64,000 bases of DNA from Bacteroidales bacterium UBA5382 (GTDB lineage Bacteria > Bacteroidota > Bacteroidia > Bacteroidales > Dysgonomonadaceae). The notes below the pieces were generated by a model. It made no database searches. It was not told where the DNA came from and was given only the letters and a program-made list of their open reading frames with translations. Shown here piece after piece: positions 16,657 to 26,388 of the stretch. Both the position numbers and the translations under genes were made by a program. The stretch spans positions 1 through 64,000 of the forward strand of contig DHOU01000039.1 of assembly GCA_002409745.1 (NCBI GenBank). The letters are read 5' to 3'. Within the stretch, counting starts at the first letter, position 1. Each line of letters begins with the position of its first letter.

Positions 16657-18408
16657 ATGATGGAAAATGAAACTTTATTAGCACAGGTTACCGACAAAGC
16701 TCATGTATGGCTGCAAGGAAACTACAATGCTGAAATGAAAGAAGAGGTGCAGCGAATGCTCGAGAACGAGGATAAAACGGCTCTCATCGATGCTTTTTAT
16801 AAAGATTTGGAATTCGGTACCGGCGGATTACGCGGCATCATGGGGGCGGGAAGCAACCGGATGAACATATACACCGTAGGAGCTGCGACACAAGGCTTAT
16901 CCAACTACTTGTTGAAGGAATTTGCCAATGTCGATCAAATAAAAGTGGTTATCGGGCATGATTGCCGCAACAATAGCCGTACATTCGCCGAAATATCGGC
17001 CGATATTTTCAGTGCCAACGGCATAAAGGTGTATCTTTTCGAAAGCCTGCGCCCCACACCCGAAGTATCGTATGCCATCCGCAAGTTGGGTTGCCAGAGC
17101 GGTATCATGATAACCGCTTCGCACAATCCGAAGGAATACAATGGTTATAAGGCGTATTGGAACGATGGCGCGCAAGTGCTTGCCCCGCATGATAAAAACA
17201 TTATTGCGGAAGTAAACCGCATCGCCTCGCCCGATGATATCCGTTTCGAACGGAATGAAAAGCTGATTGAAATCATCGGTAAAGATATGGACAACGCGTT
17301 TATCGATGAAGTGAAGCGTCTTGTCCTTTCCCCCGAAGCCATCGAACGGCAGAAGGATCTGAAGATGGTGTATACGCCGATTCACGGAACGGGCATCACG
17401 TTGGTTCCCGATGCCTTGGAGGCGATTGGCTTTACAAACGTTATCCACGTGCCCGAACAGGATGTCATCAGCGGCGATTTCCCCACCGTGGTATCGCCTA
17501 ATCCCGAAGAACCGGCTGCGTTGAAGATGGCCGTAGAAAGAGCCAAGGAAACAGGCGCCGAAATCGTGATGGCGAGCGACCCTGATGCCGACCGTATCGG
17601 AACGGCTATCCGCGACGACAATGACGAGTTTATATTGGTCAATGGTAACCAAACGTTACTCATCTTCTTGTATTACCTGATGACCAAGCGCAAACAATTG
17701 AACTTGCTCACCGGAAAAGAGTATGTGGTGAAGACGATTGTTACCACCGAATTGGTGAACATGATCGCTCAACGCAACGGCATCGAACTGTACGATTGTT
17801 ACACCGGCTTCAAATGGATTGCCGATGTCATTCGCAAGTACGAAGGACAGAAGAAATACATCGGCGGCGGTGAAGAAAGCTATGGCTTCCTGGCCGGCGA
17901 TTTTGTGCGCGATAAAGACTCCGTGTCGGCCTGTGCGCTGTTTGCCGAGATTGCTGCTTGGGCAAAAGATAACGGTAAAACGATGTATCAGCTTCTGCAA
18001 GATATTTATGTGGAATACGGCTATTCGAAAGAGGTGGGTATATCGCTTGTGAGAAAAGGAAAAGAAGGTGCCGACGAAATAGAGAATATGATGCGTAACT
18101 TCCGCTCGAACCCGGCCGAATCGCTTGCCGGTTCGCCCGTCACCCTGATAAAGGATTTTGTTAAACTCGAAGCGGTCGATTACATTCGTGACGAAAAGGT
18201 GGCGCTCGAAATGCCCACCACTTCGAACGTATTGCAGTACTTCACCGAAGACGGCACTAAACTTTCGATACGTCCTTCGGGCACGGAACCCAAGATCAAG
18301 TTTTATATCGAAACACACGGTTCGGTGAAATCGCGTGAAGAGATTCCCGCTGCCGAAGAAGCCGCTCAGGCAAAGATCGATCAGATACGAAAGGATTTAG
18401 GTATTTAA
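16657..18408 (+). CDS. Phosphohexomutase (phosphoglucomutase/phosphomannomutase)
   Basis: Interconverts hexose 1- and 6-phosphates (alpha-D-phosphohexomutase superfamily), cytosolic. From ATG 16657 it has 583 residues. The active-site phosphoserine loop is TASHNPKEYNGYK, the Mg-binding loop is DPDADRIG, the sugar-binding loop GGEESYGF and the phosphate-binding loop RPSGTEPKIKFY; all four are intact and in order. The length and the long DKNIIAEVNRI insert are typical of the large PGM/PMM form of Bacteroidetes and Firmicutes. An ATG at 16627 overlaps the upstream stop and gives an AT-rich, unlikely N-terminus. Followed after 15 bp by mgsA, so carbon-flow genes are grouped. Confidence 0.94.
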   Translation: MMENETLLAQVTDKAHVWLQGNYNAEMKEEVQRMLENEDKTALIDAFYKDLEFGTGGLRGIMGAGSNRMNIYTVGAATQGLSNYLLKEFANVDQIKVVIGHDCRNNSRTFAEISADIFSANGIKVYLFESLRPTPEVSYAIRKLGCQSGIMITASHNPKEYNGYKAYWNDGAQVLAPHDKNIIAEVNRIASPDDIRFERNEKLIEIIGKDMDNAFIDEVKRLVLSPEAIERQKDLKMVYTPIHGTGITLVPDALEAIGFTNVIHVPEQDVISGDFPTVVSPNPEEPAALKMAVERAKETGAEIVMASDPDADRIGTAIRDDNDEFILVNGNQTLLIFLYYLMTKRKQLNLLTGKEYVVKTIVTTELVNMIAQRNGIELYDCYTGFKWIADVIRKYEGQKKYIGGGEESYGFLAGDFVRDKDSVSACALFAEIAAWAKDNGKTMYQLLQDIYVEYGYSKEVGISLVRKGKEGADEIENMMRNFRSNPAESLAGSPVTLIKDFVKLEAVDYIRDEKVALEMPTTSNVLQYFTEDGTKLSIRPSGTEPKIKFYIETHGSVKSREEIPAAEEAAQAKIDQIRKDLGI

Positions 18409-18423
18409 TGAAAGGCGTTTGAT

Positions 18424-18882
18424 ATGAAAAGAAGACTAACCATCGCTTTAGTGGCGCACGACCAACGCAAGGCGGATATGGTCGATTGGGTGATTTTTAA
18501 TTCTGATTTTCTTTCTCAGCATCACTTGGTTTGTACGGGTACGACCGGTACGCTGGTCAGGCAAGCCTTGGATCGCCGGGGGGTAAATGCCGATGTCGAG
18601 TGCATGAATTCCGGACCGATGGGTGGCGATGCCGAAATTGCCGCCATGGTGGTTCGCAAAGAAGTCGATCTGGCGGTGTTCCTTATCGACGACCTGAATG
18701 CGCAGCCGCACGAAGCCGACATCATGATGTTGTTGCGCCAATGCCGCGTACACAATATACCGATTGCGTGCAACCGGTATAGCGCAGACCTGATGATCAC
18801 CAGTACGCTATGGGACGACGACACGTATGTGCCCATGCCGCCCCGCTACGAAAAGTTCGACCGGGACGAGTCCGGGCTTTAA
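18424..18882 (+). CDS. mgsA: Methylglyoxal synthase
   Basis: Converts dihydroxyacetone phosphate to methylglyoxal and phosphate, a bypass used when sugar phosphates pile up. The 152 residues match the family. Motifs: ALVAHDQRKADMVDW at the N-terminus, the phosphate-binding TGTTGTLV, and NSGPMGGDAEIAAMV containing the catalytic Asp; NRYSADLMITS near the C-terminus is the equivalent of the usual NxATADFxI segment. It follows the phosphohexomutase by 15 bp and is closed by a strong hairpin terminator. Confidence 0.96.
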   Translation: MKRRLTIALVAHDQRKADMVDWVIFNSDFLSQHHLVCTGTTGTLVRQALDRRGVNADVECMNSGPMGGDAEIAAMVVRKEVDLAVFLIDDLNAQPHEADIMMLLRQCRVHNIPIACNRYSADLMITSTLWDDDTYVPMPPRYEKFDRDESGL

Positions 18883-18928
18883 GGGAAAGATACGCTTTGC
18901 GATAAGGCTTCCGGCGATAGATATTGCG

Positions 18929-18972
18929 AACGCATGCCTCTTCTACGAAAGAATGGGGCATGCGTTTTAATT
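18929..18972. terminator. Bidirectional intrinsic terminator between mgsA and the S46 peptidase gene
   Basis: AACGCATGCC and GGCATGCGTT form a 10-bp stem around a loop of about 18 nt, followed by TTAATTT. Genes on both sides converge here. Confidence 0.8.
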
Positions 18973-18996
18973 TAACGGCTTACCGGTCGATAGTTG

Positions 18997-21123
18997 TTAT
19001 CGCGGAATTTGCAGTTCACGGATGATATGCGGAGCCTTCATCACTTTGTCTATCATAAAGAGTACATAACGGATATCCACACTAATGGTGCGTTGCACTT
19101 CCGGTTCGAAGATAAGGTCGCCGCTCAAAGCTTCCCAGTTGCCGTCGAATGCCAGACCGATCAGTTCGGCCTTGCCGTTAAAGACAGGACTGCCCGAGTT
19201 TCCACCCGTAATATCGTTGTTCGATAAGAAGTTCACATGCAGCAACCCGTCGGGAGCGGCATAACGTCCGTAGTCGCGGCTGCGCAAAGCGTCCAGGATA
19301 TACGGTTGTACATGGAATTCGGGATCGTTCTCTTTATATTTTTCAAATACCCCTTGCGCCGTGGTATAGTAATCGTACCAAACGGCATCGCGCGGTTGAT
19401 AACCTTTCACCGATCCGTAACTCAGGCGTTGCGTAAACGTCGCATCGGGATAGAAATTCTTATCGGGCGACATTTCCATCAGCGCAGCCATGAACTCCCG
19501 TTCCCCTTGCAAGATCTTATCGTAAGTAGGCATTAACTGTCCCGATAACTTATAGCCGGCTTCGGTTGCCGAAAGCGCCAGTTCCATCGCCGGATCTTTC
19601 ATCAGGCTGTCGGTATTGTTCGTTTTCAGCAGCGATAACAGGTTATCCAGATTCGTAAATTGGGAATGCGTAAACAACCATTCGCCGTAACGATCGTAGT
19701 CCCCGCCGAATTCCTCTTTGATTTTCGTATAGATGCCGGGATGATATTCTTCGGGAACACGTTCGGCATAAAGCTTCAATAAAGCCGAGAGCACTTTTTT
19801 ATCGAGCGCCGGCTCATAGTCCTTATACGATTCGATGATGCGTTCGTTGATAAACGCCTGCTTGTCCTCTTCCGACGTTTTTGTGTCGAAATGAAGGATG
19901 GTATTGGCAAAGCGAATCAATTCGATACCGTTATTAAATGTTTCGAGAAAGTACGTAGAATAGGCCGCGGGGGCGTTGGTGCTCGTGTAGGCATCGCGCA
20001 GCGTCGCGAGGGTGTTGCCGTATTTGGCTTTCCGGGCGGGATTACCGTCGATCCATTGCTGTAAACGGCTCTCGATGGTTTCTTTCTCCTGCAATACGTT
20101 GCGGTTGAGGATGGCCTCGTTCATGCCGATGGAGTTTTTCCAATAGTTGGAACTGCCGGCGAACTTGTTCGCATATTTAATGCGAATCGTATCGTTGGCG
20201 TTCATAGCTTCACGCCAGATGGCCTGCTTGGCGTCGCGCACATCGATGCGGGGTTTGTTTTCCGATTCCATGCGTTGGCGGATTCCCCATGAAGAGAGAT
20301 ACCGCTCGGTGCTGCCCGGATAGCCGATGGTCATGGCGTAGTCGTTATCCTTTACTCCGGCAAGCGATACGGGTACCACATATTTGGGGCGGTACGGCAC
20401 ATTGTCGGCGCTGTGCCGGGCGGGCTTGTTGTTCTTGTCGGCATATACTCTGAACACCGAAAAGTCGCCGGTGTGGCGCGGCCATATCCAGTTGTCGGTG
20501 TCGCCTCCGTATTTTCCCACGGAAGAAGGAGGCGTCACGGTCAGGCGCACATCGCGGAACACATCATACAATACCAAATAGTATTTATTGCGGGAATAAA
20601 AGGGAATGACTCGGGCACGGACGAAAGGATCGTTTTCGTACGACTTCACCAATTCGTCCGATAGCGAATCGATGGTGGCCTCGCGCTGCATTTCGCTCAA
20701 CACGGAGGGTACATTCGAAAGGATGCGGTCTGTAACATCCGACATCGAACGCAGGAAAGACACCGTCAGCCCGTCGGCATACAACTCTTCCGGTTGATTC
20801 GCCGCCGCAAAGCCGTCCTGCAGGTAATCGTGCTCCACCGAACTCAGCTTCTGAATGGCGCCGTAGCCGCAATGGTGATTGGTGAAGATGAGTCCCTGTT
20901 CCGATACCGCCACGCCGCTGCATCCTCCGCCGAAGATCACCACCGCATCTTTCAGCGACGGATTGTTCTCGTCGTACAGCTTGTTTATCGGAAATGTAAA
21001 GCCCAACTCCTTCATCCGGCTGACACTCTCCTTGTTCAATTCTCTCAAAAGCCACATTCCTTCGTCGGCTTTCGTTGCAAACGCCATGCATAGCATGACC
21101 ACTGATAGTAAAATTTTTCTCAT
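18997..21123 (-). CDS. S46 family dipeptidyl-peptidase, DPP7-like
   Basis: Periplasmic serine peptidase that releases dipeptides from peptide N-termini. The 708-residue precursor has a signal peptide (ILLSVVMLCMAFATKA). The catalytic His lies in IFTNHHCGYGAI near residue 84 and the Ser in DITGGNSGSPVF; the Asp is in the YGGDTDNWIWPRHTGDFSVF block. The S1-pocket segment reads GLAFDGNWEALSG: Gly at this place is typical of DPP7 (hydrophobic P1) whereas DPP11 (acidic P1) has Arg in FDR. So DPP7-type specificity is predicted. Such enzymes feed amino-acid fermenting Bacteroidales such as Porphyromonas. Lies downstream of the flippase gene (25 bp apart), though a functional link is not obvious. Confidence 0.93.
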   Translation of the reverse strand: MRKILLSVVMLCMAFATKADEGMWLLRELNKESVSRMKELGFTFPINKLYDENNPSLKDAVVIFGGGCSGVAVSEQGLIFTNHHCGYGAIQKLSSVEHDYLQDGFAAANQPEELYADGLTVSFLRSMSDVTDRILSNVPSVLSEMQREATIDSLSDELVKSYENDPFVRARVIPFYSRNKYYLVLYDVFRDVRLTVTPPSSVGKYGGDTDNWIWPRHTGDFSVFRVYADKNNKPARHSADNVPYRPKYVVPVSLAGVKDNDYAMTIGYPGSTERYLSSWGIRQRMESENKPRIDVRDAKQAIWREAMNANDTIRIKYANKFAGSSNYWKNSIGMNEAILNRNVLQEKETIESRLQQWIDGNPARKAKYGNTLATLRDAYTSTNAPAAYSTYFLETFNNGIELIRFANTILHFDTKTSEEDKQAFINERIIESYKDYEPALDKKVLSALLKLYAERVPEEYHPGIYTKIKEEFGGDYDRYGEWLFTHSQFTNLDNLLSLLKTNNTDSLMKDPAMELALSATEAGYKLSGQLMPTYDKILQGEREFMAALMEMSPDKNFYPDATFTQRLSYGSVKGYQPRDAVWYDYYTTAQGVFEKYKENDPEFHVQPYILDALRSRDYGRYAAPDGLLHVNFLSNNDITGGNSGSPVFNGKAELIGLAFDGNWEALSGDLIFEPEVQRTISVDIRYVLFMIDKVMKAPHIIRELQIPR

Positions 21124-21148
21124 CTAACTTTATTTATATAGGTAATTA

Positions 21149-22645
21149 TTATTTCTTGAAATGACGGCCGATGACGGGTAATTGGTGCAAAGGTAATTCC
21201 TTTTTTACAACCATCCATGCATAAAAGGCAATTAAAATCGTGCTGATGGACAGTCTCGCCCATATCGAGCCGACATATCGGTACGACAGGAGCATACCGG
21301 CGAAAAGGACGGCGGCCAACACGAAGAACAATGCGGCCGATCGCAGGTCGTAGGGGATGGGATAATTCTTTTGCCCCATATAATAAGATAGGAGCATCAT
21401 GATGAGGTTGGCAAAGAAGGTTGCCCAAGCGCAAGCCATATAACCGACAACCGGGATGAACAGGATATTGATAAGCAGCGTGACGGCAAAACCGATGAGC
21501 GACATATAGGCGCCCCATTTGGTTTGATCGGTGAGTTTGTACCATAACGACAGATTGAAATAGATGCCGAAGAACAATTCGCCGATCAATACGATGGGTA
21601 CCACTTTGAGGCCGATATGATACCTTTCCGGAATCAGGAATTTAATGATATCGATGTAACCCGTGGTCAGGAGAAAGATGAGCAGGCCGAGAAGAATGAA
21701 ATACTTCGTGGCGTCGGCATACGCTTGCCGGTTGCCGTCGCCTTCTTTGTTCCGTGCGAAAATAAAAGGTTCGAAGGCATAGCGGAAAGCTTGGGTGAAC
21801 ATCACCATAATGACGGCGATCTTGAAGTTTTGTCCGTAAATGCCCAACTGGGTGTAAGCCTCGGCCTTGTCGGGATATACCCAAGGGAAAATGATTTTAT
21901 CGACGGTCTGATTCAGGATGCCAGCCACGCCCAGCACGAGCAACGGCAGCGAGTACCGCAGCATACGTCGCAGCAGCGCCTTGTCGAAGGTGAACTTCAT
22001 CCGCATTTCGGGCGTCAGCAACAGGAACTGAACGATGGATGCCAGCAGGTTGGCGGTCAAAATATAATCGATGCCGTTCCGGATGTCGAACCATCCGAAG
22101 GTCTCGGGGAAAAGCGTTTTCAGCCACGGGCACAGCAGGAAAAAGAACAGGTTGATGGCTATCGTCAACACGATATTGATCATTTTGATGGAGACGAAGC
22201 GAATGGGACGTTTCTTAAAACGAAGATTGGCAAAGGGGATGGCGCTCAACACGTCGAAGCATAAGATAACGACCAGCAACAGCAGGTAATGCGGCTTCAT
22301 CTCCGTTCCCCCCAATTCGAAGGCGAGGGGCTTGAGGAAAATCGCCGTCAGGAGCAGAAACAGGAAGGTGGTCGAGCAAATGCTGAGAAACGTGGTGGAA
22401 AAAACCCGTGCGGGATTATCCTCTTTATTGGCAAAGCGGAAAAAGCCGGTTTCCATGCCGTATGTCAGGATGACCTGCAACAGGGCCACCCAGGCATAAA
22501 AGTTGGTGAGCACGCCGATGTCGGCGATGCGGGGCAAGGCAAAAGCCCAATAAAGCCCCAAAAACCAGTTCAGCAGTTTCGGGAGGACGCTGCCGACACC
22601 GTAAATGACCGTTTCCTTTGCCAGCGATTTCATTCCGTTTGCCAT
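21149..22645 (-). CDS. Wzx-like polysaccharide flippase (MOP superfamily)
   Basis: Multi-pass inner-membrane protein of 498 residues from ATG 22645, predicted to flip lipid-linked oligosaccharides to the periplasm. It opens MANGMKSLAKETVIYGVGSV, a standard start for this family, with about 14 hydrophobic segments; the internal LLRRMLRYSLPLLVLGVAGILNQ is the usual mid-protein cytoplasmic loop and helix 7. The upstream in-frame ATG (22711) precedes the -7 promoter element and is rejected. No glycosyltransferases are nearby, so the polysaccharide is not known. Confidence 0.88.
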   Translation of the reverse strand: MANGMKSLAKETVIYGVGSVLPKLLNWFLGLYWAFALPRIADIGVLTNFYAWVALLQVILTYGMETGFFRFANKEDNPARVFSTTFLSICSTTFLFLLLTAIFLKPLAFELGGTEMKPHYLLLLVVILCFDVLSAIPFANLRFKKRPIRFVSIKMINIVLTIAINLFFFLLCPWLKTLFPETFGWFDIRNGIDYILTANLLASIVQFLLLTPEMRMKFTFDKALLRRMLRYSLPLLVLGVAGILNQTVDKIIFPWVYPDKAEAYTQLGIYGQNFKIAVIMVMFTQAFRYAFEPFIFARNKEGDGNRQAYADATKYFILLGLLIFLLTTGYIDIIKFLIPERYHIGLKVVPIVLIGELFFGIYFNLSLWYKLTDQTKWGAYMSLIGFAVTLLINILFIPVVGYMACAWATFFANLIMMLLSYYMGQKNYPIPYDLRSAALFFVLAAVLFAGMLLSYRYVGSIWARLSISTILIAFYAWMVVKKELPLHQLPVIGRHFKK

Positions 22646-22676
22646 ATCGAATACCTGTTTTGTGTGATTTACGATG

Positions 22677-22684
22677 CAAAAATA
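22677..22684 (-). promoter_or_regulatory. -7 promoter element for flippase gene
   Basis: Reads TATTTTTG on the minus strand, 32 bp before the flippase ATG at 22645; it sets the start downstream of the longest ORF. Confidence 0.6.
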
Positions 22685-22798
22685 ACATTTAATCTCCGGT
22701 TTGCGCGACAATTGAGGGCGTTTATTACCGAGGGTGTCGCTTGGAGCAACATCCCCGGCAAAAGAACGAACGACCTCTTCGGTTAAGATAAAAATATG

Positions 22799-22806
22799 TA
22801 CATTTG
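22799..22806 (+). promoter_or_regulatory. -7 promoter element for sigma-54 activator gene
   Basis: TACATTTG matches TAnnTTTG, 20 and 35 bp before the ATGs at 22827 and 22842. Confidence 0.55.
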
Positions 22807-22841
22807 CACTGGTTTTTCAACGGATTATGAACGGGGAAGCG

Positions 22842-24191
22842 ATGAATACGGTACTTATTGTAGATGACGAGGCGCAGATACTGAAACTGTTGTCGAGGAT
22901 TATCGGTTTGGAAGGATATCAGGTGGCGACCGCTTCCGACTGTCGATCGGCTTTGAAACAGATCAGCCGCCAGTCCCCGCAGGTGGTGCTGTGCGACGTT
23001 TTTTTGCCCGACGGCAACGGCGTCGATCTGATAAAGGAAATAAAAAAAAGATCCCCTCATACCGAAATCATTTTGCTCACGGCCCACGGCAATATCCCCG
23101 ACGGCGTACAAGCCATTAAAAACGGTGCGTTCGACTATATTACCAAAGGAGACGATAACAATCGAATCATCCCTTTACTGGCCCGGGCGATGGAGAAGGC
23201 GCGTATGAACGCTTCACCCGCCGCGACCGAAGCGAAGCCCGGCTCGCGTTATTCGTTCGATTCGATTATCGGCCGTTCGGCAGCCATTGAACAAGCCGAA
23301 GCATTAGCCCGGAAAGTGGCCGCGACCGATGTACCCGTATTGCTTACCGGCGAGACCGGCACAGGAAAGGAGGTCTTCGCGCAGGCGATCCATCATGCGA
23401 GCGGCCGGGCTAAAAACCGTTTCGTCGCAGTGAATTGTTCCGCGTTGAGCCATGAATTACTCGAAAGCGAACTCTTCGGACACAAAGCCGGCGCTTTCAC
23501 CGGAGCACTGAAAGATAAGAAAGGACTTTTTGAAGAAGCTGACAAGGGAACGATCTTTTTGGATGAAATCGGAGAGATGGCGGTCGATTTGCAGTCCAAA
23601 CTATTGCGTGTGCTGGAAAACGGCGAATATATGAAGGTGGGCGATACCAAGCCGGCGAAGGCCGATGTACGCCTCGTGGCGGCGACGAACCGCAACCTGA
23701 AAGAAGAAATAGCGGAAGGTCGTTTCCGCGAAGACCTGTTTTACCGCATCTCGGTGTTTCAGATCCATTTGCCTCCGTTGCGCGAACGGGCAGGCGATAT
23801 TCCGCTGTTAGCGCAGTATTTTGTCGGTATATTATCGAAAAAGCAGGCCCGTCCTTCGCCTATTGTTACTCCCGCATTTATGGATATGCTTGCCGGACAG
23901 CCTTGGAAGGGAAACATACGCGAGTTGCGGAATGTCATCGAGCGGAGCCTGATCGTGCGCGAAGGCGATACGTTGGATGTGCAGGACCTTCCCTTGGAAC
24001 TGCAACTCAACGGCCATACCGTTACCGAAACCGATGAGGCGGCCGGCCTCGAACTCGCGGCGATGGAGAAACGCCATATCATCCGCATTCTGGAATATAC
24101 GAAGGGCAATAAGACGGAAGCCGCCCGCCTCCTGAAAATCGGATTGACAACGCTTTATCGTAAAATCGACGAGTATAAGATATCCCTTTAA
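22842..24191 (+). CDS. Sigma-54-dependent response regulator (NtrC family)
   Basis: 449-residue transcription activator. Receiver domain with phospho-Asp52 (VVLCDVFLPDGNG); AAA+ domain with Walker A GETGTGKE, an intact GAFTGA loop (HKAGAFTGALKDKKG) and Walker B GTIFLDEIGEM; C-terminal Fis HTH (GNKTEAARLLKIGLTTLYRK). All features needed for ATP-driven activation of sigma-54 polymerase are present, unlike the regulator at 12.7-14.1 kb. The start is taken at 22842 (MNTVLIVDDEA), after a -7 element; ATG 22827 is possible. Followed by kimA and a sensor kinase on the same strand, so it probably controls potassium uptake with that kinase. Confidence 0.94.
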   Translation: MNTVLIVDDEAQILKLLSRIIGLEGYQVATASDCRSALKQISRQSPQVVLCDVFLPDGNGVDLIKEIKKRSPHTEIILLTAHGNIPDGVQAIKNGAFDYITKGDDNNRIIPLLARAMEKARMNASPAATEAKPGSRYSFDSIIGRSAAIEQAEALARKVAATDVPVLLTGETGTGKEVFAQAIHHASGRAKNRFVAVNCSALSHELLESELFGHKAGAFTGALKDKKGLFEEADKGTIFLDEIGEMAVDLQSKLLRVLENGEYMKVGDTKPAKADVRLVAATNRNLKEEIAEGRFREDLFYRISVFQIHLPPLRERAGDIPLLAQYFVGILSKKQARPSPIVTPAFMDMLAGQPWKGNIRELRNVIERSLIVREGDTLDVQDLPLELQLNGHTVTETDEAAGLELAAMEKRHIIRILEYTKGNKTEAARLLKIGLTTLYRKIDEYKISL

Positions 24192-24197
24192 CCGTGA

Positions 24198-24214
24198 AAC
24201 CGCTTGAAGCGGTT
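24198..24214. promoter_or_regulatory. Palindrome upstream of kimA, possible activator site
   Basis: AACCGCT-TGA-AGCGGTT is a perfect 7-bp inverted repeat about 280 bp before kimA, with no T-run after it. NtrC-type activators often bind such palindromes at enhancer distance. Role is inference. Confidence 0.35.
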
Positions 24215-24377
24215 ACACCGACCGCAATCCTACCAAAACGGAAATCTTTTTTCAAAATGAAAAGGCAGGATAAGCGCCCTTTATCCCTACCCGAAATTTA
24301 TCGTACTATCATTCAATCCCCTATCCGCAAAACCTGCTTTCAGGCATATTCTTTGACCGTATCCGGCACGTAGTCTG

Positions 24378-24475
24378 AGAAACTGTTTAAATTTCTTACG
24401 AAAGGCGGAAATGAAAGTATTCTTCGCCTTCAAAAAGTTTCTTTTTGAATCACGAAACAAATTTAAACAGATTCC
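24378..24475. mobile_element. MITE-like inverted-repeat element
   Basis: AGAAACTGTTTAAATTT at the left end and AAATTTAAACAG plus a poorer ATTC at the right end form terminal inverted repeats (12 bp perfect). Span 98 bp, with an inner pair GAAAGGCGG / TTCGCCTTC. The end AGAAACTGTTT is shared with the element at 26389 and the lone end at 50810. No transposase. Confidence 0.6.
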
Positions 24476-24496
24476 GAATGATAAAGAATTTATTTT

Positions 24497-26350
24497 ATGG
24501 TAAGAGTGTTTGCTAATTTAGAAAGGTTGTTAATCGGCAAAAGCTTAAAGACAAATGAATTGAAATCCGAAAAATTCAATGTCTTCTGGGGATTTCCCGT
24601 TCTGTCGAGCGATGCCATCTCATCGGTGGCGTATGCAGGTGAAGAAATACTGTGGGTGCTCGTTCCCGTTTTGGGGCTTCTTTCGTACGGCTCCATGTTT
24701 TATGTCGCCCTAAGTATTGTCTTTTTGATGATTTTGGTGGCGTTTTCATATCGTCAAACCATCGATGCCTATCCTCAGGGCGGGGGATCGTATATCGTGG
24801 CGAAAGATAATTTGGGGGTTATTCCGGGATTGATAGCCGGCGCCTCGTTGTTGATCGGATATGTGTTGACGGTGGCCGTGAGCATGTCGGCGGGCACGGC
24901 AGCCATCGTTTCCGCTATTCCGTCGTTATTGCCCTACAAGGTTCCCATTACGTTAGTCTTTATTTTTATTCTGACCGTCGGCAATTTGCGAGGCATCCGG
25001 GAATCGGCGAAGGCGTTCGGCCTGCCCGCCTATTTGTTTATACTCGTCATCCTGGTGATGATTGTTGTCGGGATTTTCAAGGTGAAAGTGATGAAGTACG
25101 AGCCGGAACCCCTTTATGAAATTCCGACGATGGTGTCCGACATCACACTGGTTTTGTTCTTACGGGCGTTCTCGTCGGGTTGTACGGCGCTTACCGGAAT
25201 AGAAGCGGTGAGTAACGGCATCCCGAACTTCCGGTCCCCTTCGCAGACAAATGCCAAAAGGGTGTTGGAACTGATGTCGTTGGCCATGCTGGTTATCTTC
25301 GGCGGCATAGCCTATCTGGCCACGCTTTACCATGCCGTTCCCAATCCCGATATGACCGTCGTGGCTCAAATCGCTTATCAGGTGTTTGGAGGCAACGCGC
25401 TGTTTTATCTGGTTCAGGTCATGACGGCCATTATCCTGATCATGGCCAGTAATACCGCTTTTGCCGACCTGCCTTTACTGCTGTCGATTATTGCAAGGGA
25501 CGGATATGCTCCCCGTCAATTTACCAAACGGGGAAAGCGGTTGGGATATTCCAACGGGATTATCGCCCTCGGCATCATTTCCGCCATTTTGGTCATCCTG
25601 TTCAAAGGCGATGTTCATAGCCTGATACCCATGTATGCGGTAGGCGTTTTCATTTCTTTTATGTTGTCGCAGGCGGGGATGTTTATGAAATGGATACGGG
25701 AAAGGAGCCGTGGATGGTTTTACAAAGCTGCCGTTAACGGCCTCGGAACCGTCATCACGTGCGTCACGGCGGCCATTATCGGCATTACCAAATTCACGTC
25801 CGGGGCATGGGCGGTGTTCGTCATAACGCCGGTATTGGTATATGTGATGTTTAGTATCAAACGGCATTATAATGAAGTCGCCCGCCAACTGAGCCTTTCC
25901 CTCGACGAGCGTCCGAAGGAGAAAATCGATTTTATGAAACAGAAACGGTATGTCATCGTGCCCATCGACTCGGTAAACAAGTCGTTTTTGAAAGCGCTGA
26001 ATTATGCGCGCTCCATCTCGGAGAATATCGTCATTTTTCATGTGTCGGTCGATGATGCGGCTACCGATGCGCTTTTGAAAAAGTGGCGCGAATATAATGT
26101 GGGTATCCCGATGGTGGTGAAAAAATCCCCGTACCGTAGTATCCGGTCCCCGCTATTGCAATTTATCGAATCGGATGAATACGGCGCCGGCCCGAAAGAT
26201 ACCGTTACGGTGGTGATGCCTCAACTGGTCATCAACAAATGGTGGGCCAACTTGCTTCATAATCAGACGTCGTTGTTTATCCGGACACGGCTGCTGACAA
26301 AACGCAATATCGCCATTGTGACCATCCCTTATCTTATTTTCGAAGATTGA
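24497..26350 (+). CDS. kimA: KimA-type potassium importer (APC/KUP-like)
   Basis: Multi-pass importer of 617 residues resembling Bacillus subtilis KimA (YdaO), a K+/H+ symporter of the KUP branch. Shared features along its whole length: LLIGKSLKTNE at the N-terminus, SSDAISSVAYAGEEIL, SYRQTIDAYPQGGGSYIVAK, SSGCTALTGIEAVSN, SNGIIALGII, and a cytosolic C-terminal domain (from about 480) ending in NKWWANLLHNQTSLFIR and TIPYLIF; KimA has the same arrangement (a soluble domain that responds to c-di-AMP in Bacillus). It lies between a full sigma-54 activator and a HAMP/PAS kinase, much as kdp genes do in other Bacteroidetes. cdaA, which makes c-di-AMP, is 11 kb away. Family call from remembered sequence features, not an alignment. 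Confidence 0.85.
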   Translation: MVRVFANLERLLIGKSLKTNELKSEKFNVFWGFPVLSSDAISSVAYAGEEILWVLVPVLGLLSYGSMFYVALSIVFLMILVAFSYRQTIDAYPQGGGSYIVAKDNLGVIPGLIAGASLLIGYVLTVAVSMSAGTAAIVSAIPSLLPYKVPITLVFIFILTVGNLRGIRESAKAFGLPAYLFILVILVMIVVGIFKVKVMKYEPEPLYEIPTMVSDITLVLFLRAFSSGCTALTGIEAVSNGIPNFRSPSQTNAKRVLELMSLAMLVIFGGIAYLATLYHAVPNPDMTVVAQIAYQVFGGNALFYLVQVMTAIILIMASNTAFADLPLLLSIIARDGYAPRQFTKRGKRLGYSNGIIALGIISAILVILFKGDVHSLIPMYAVGVFISFMLSQAGMFMKWIRERSRGWFYKAAVNGLGTVITCVTAAIIGITKFTSGAWAVFVITPVLVYVMFSIKRHYNEVARQLSLSLDERPKEKIDFMKQKRYVIVPIDSVNKSFLKALNYARSISENIVIFHVSVDDAATDALLKKWREYNVGIPMVVKKSPYRSIRSPLLQFIESDEYGAGPKDTVTVVMPQLVINKWWANLLHNQTSLFIRTRLLTKRNIAIVTIPYLIFED

Positions 26351-26388
26351 CTTGCGTGCGCGGCAGATTGTTTATCTTTGGCATTCTT

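Noticed and set aside
24361..24380. Sigma-54 promoter before kimA (CGGCACG)
   Set aside because: The -24-like part is fair but the -12 element reads CTGA instead of TTGC at the needed spacing; too weak to annotate.
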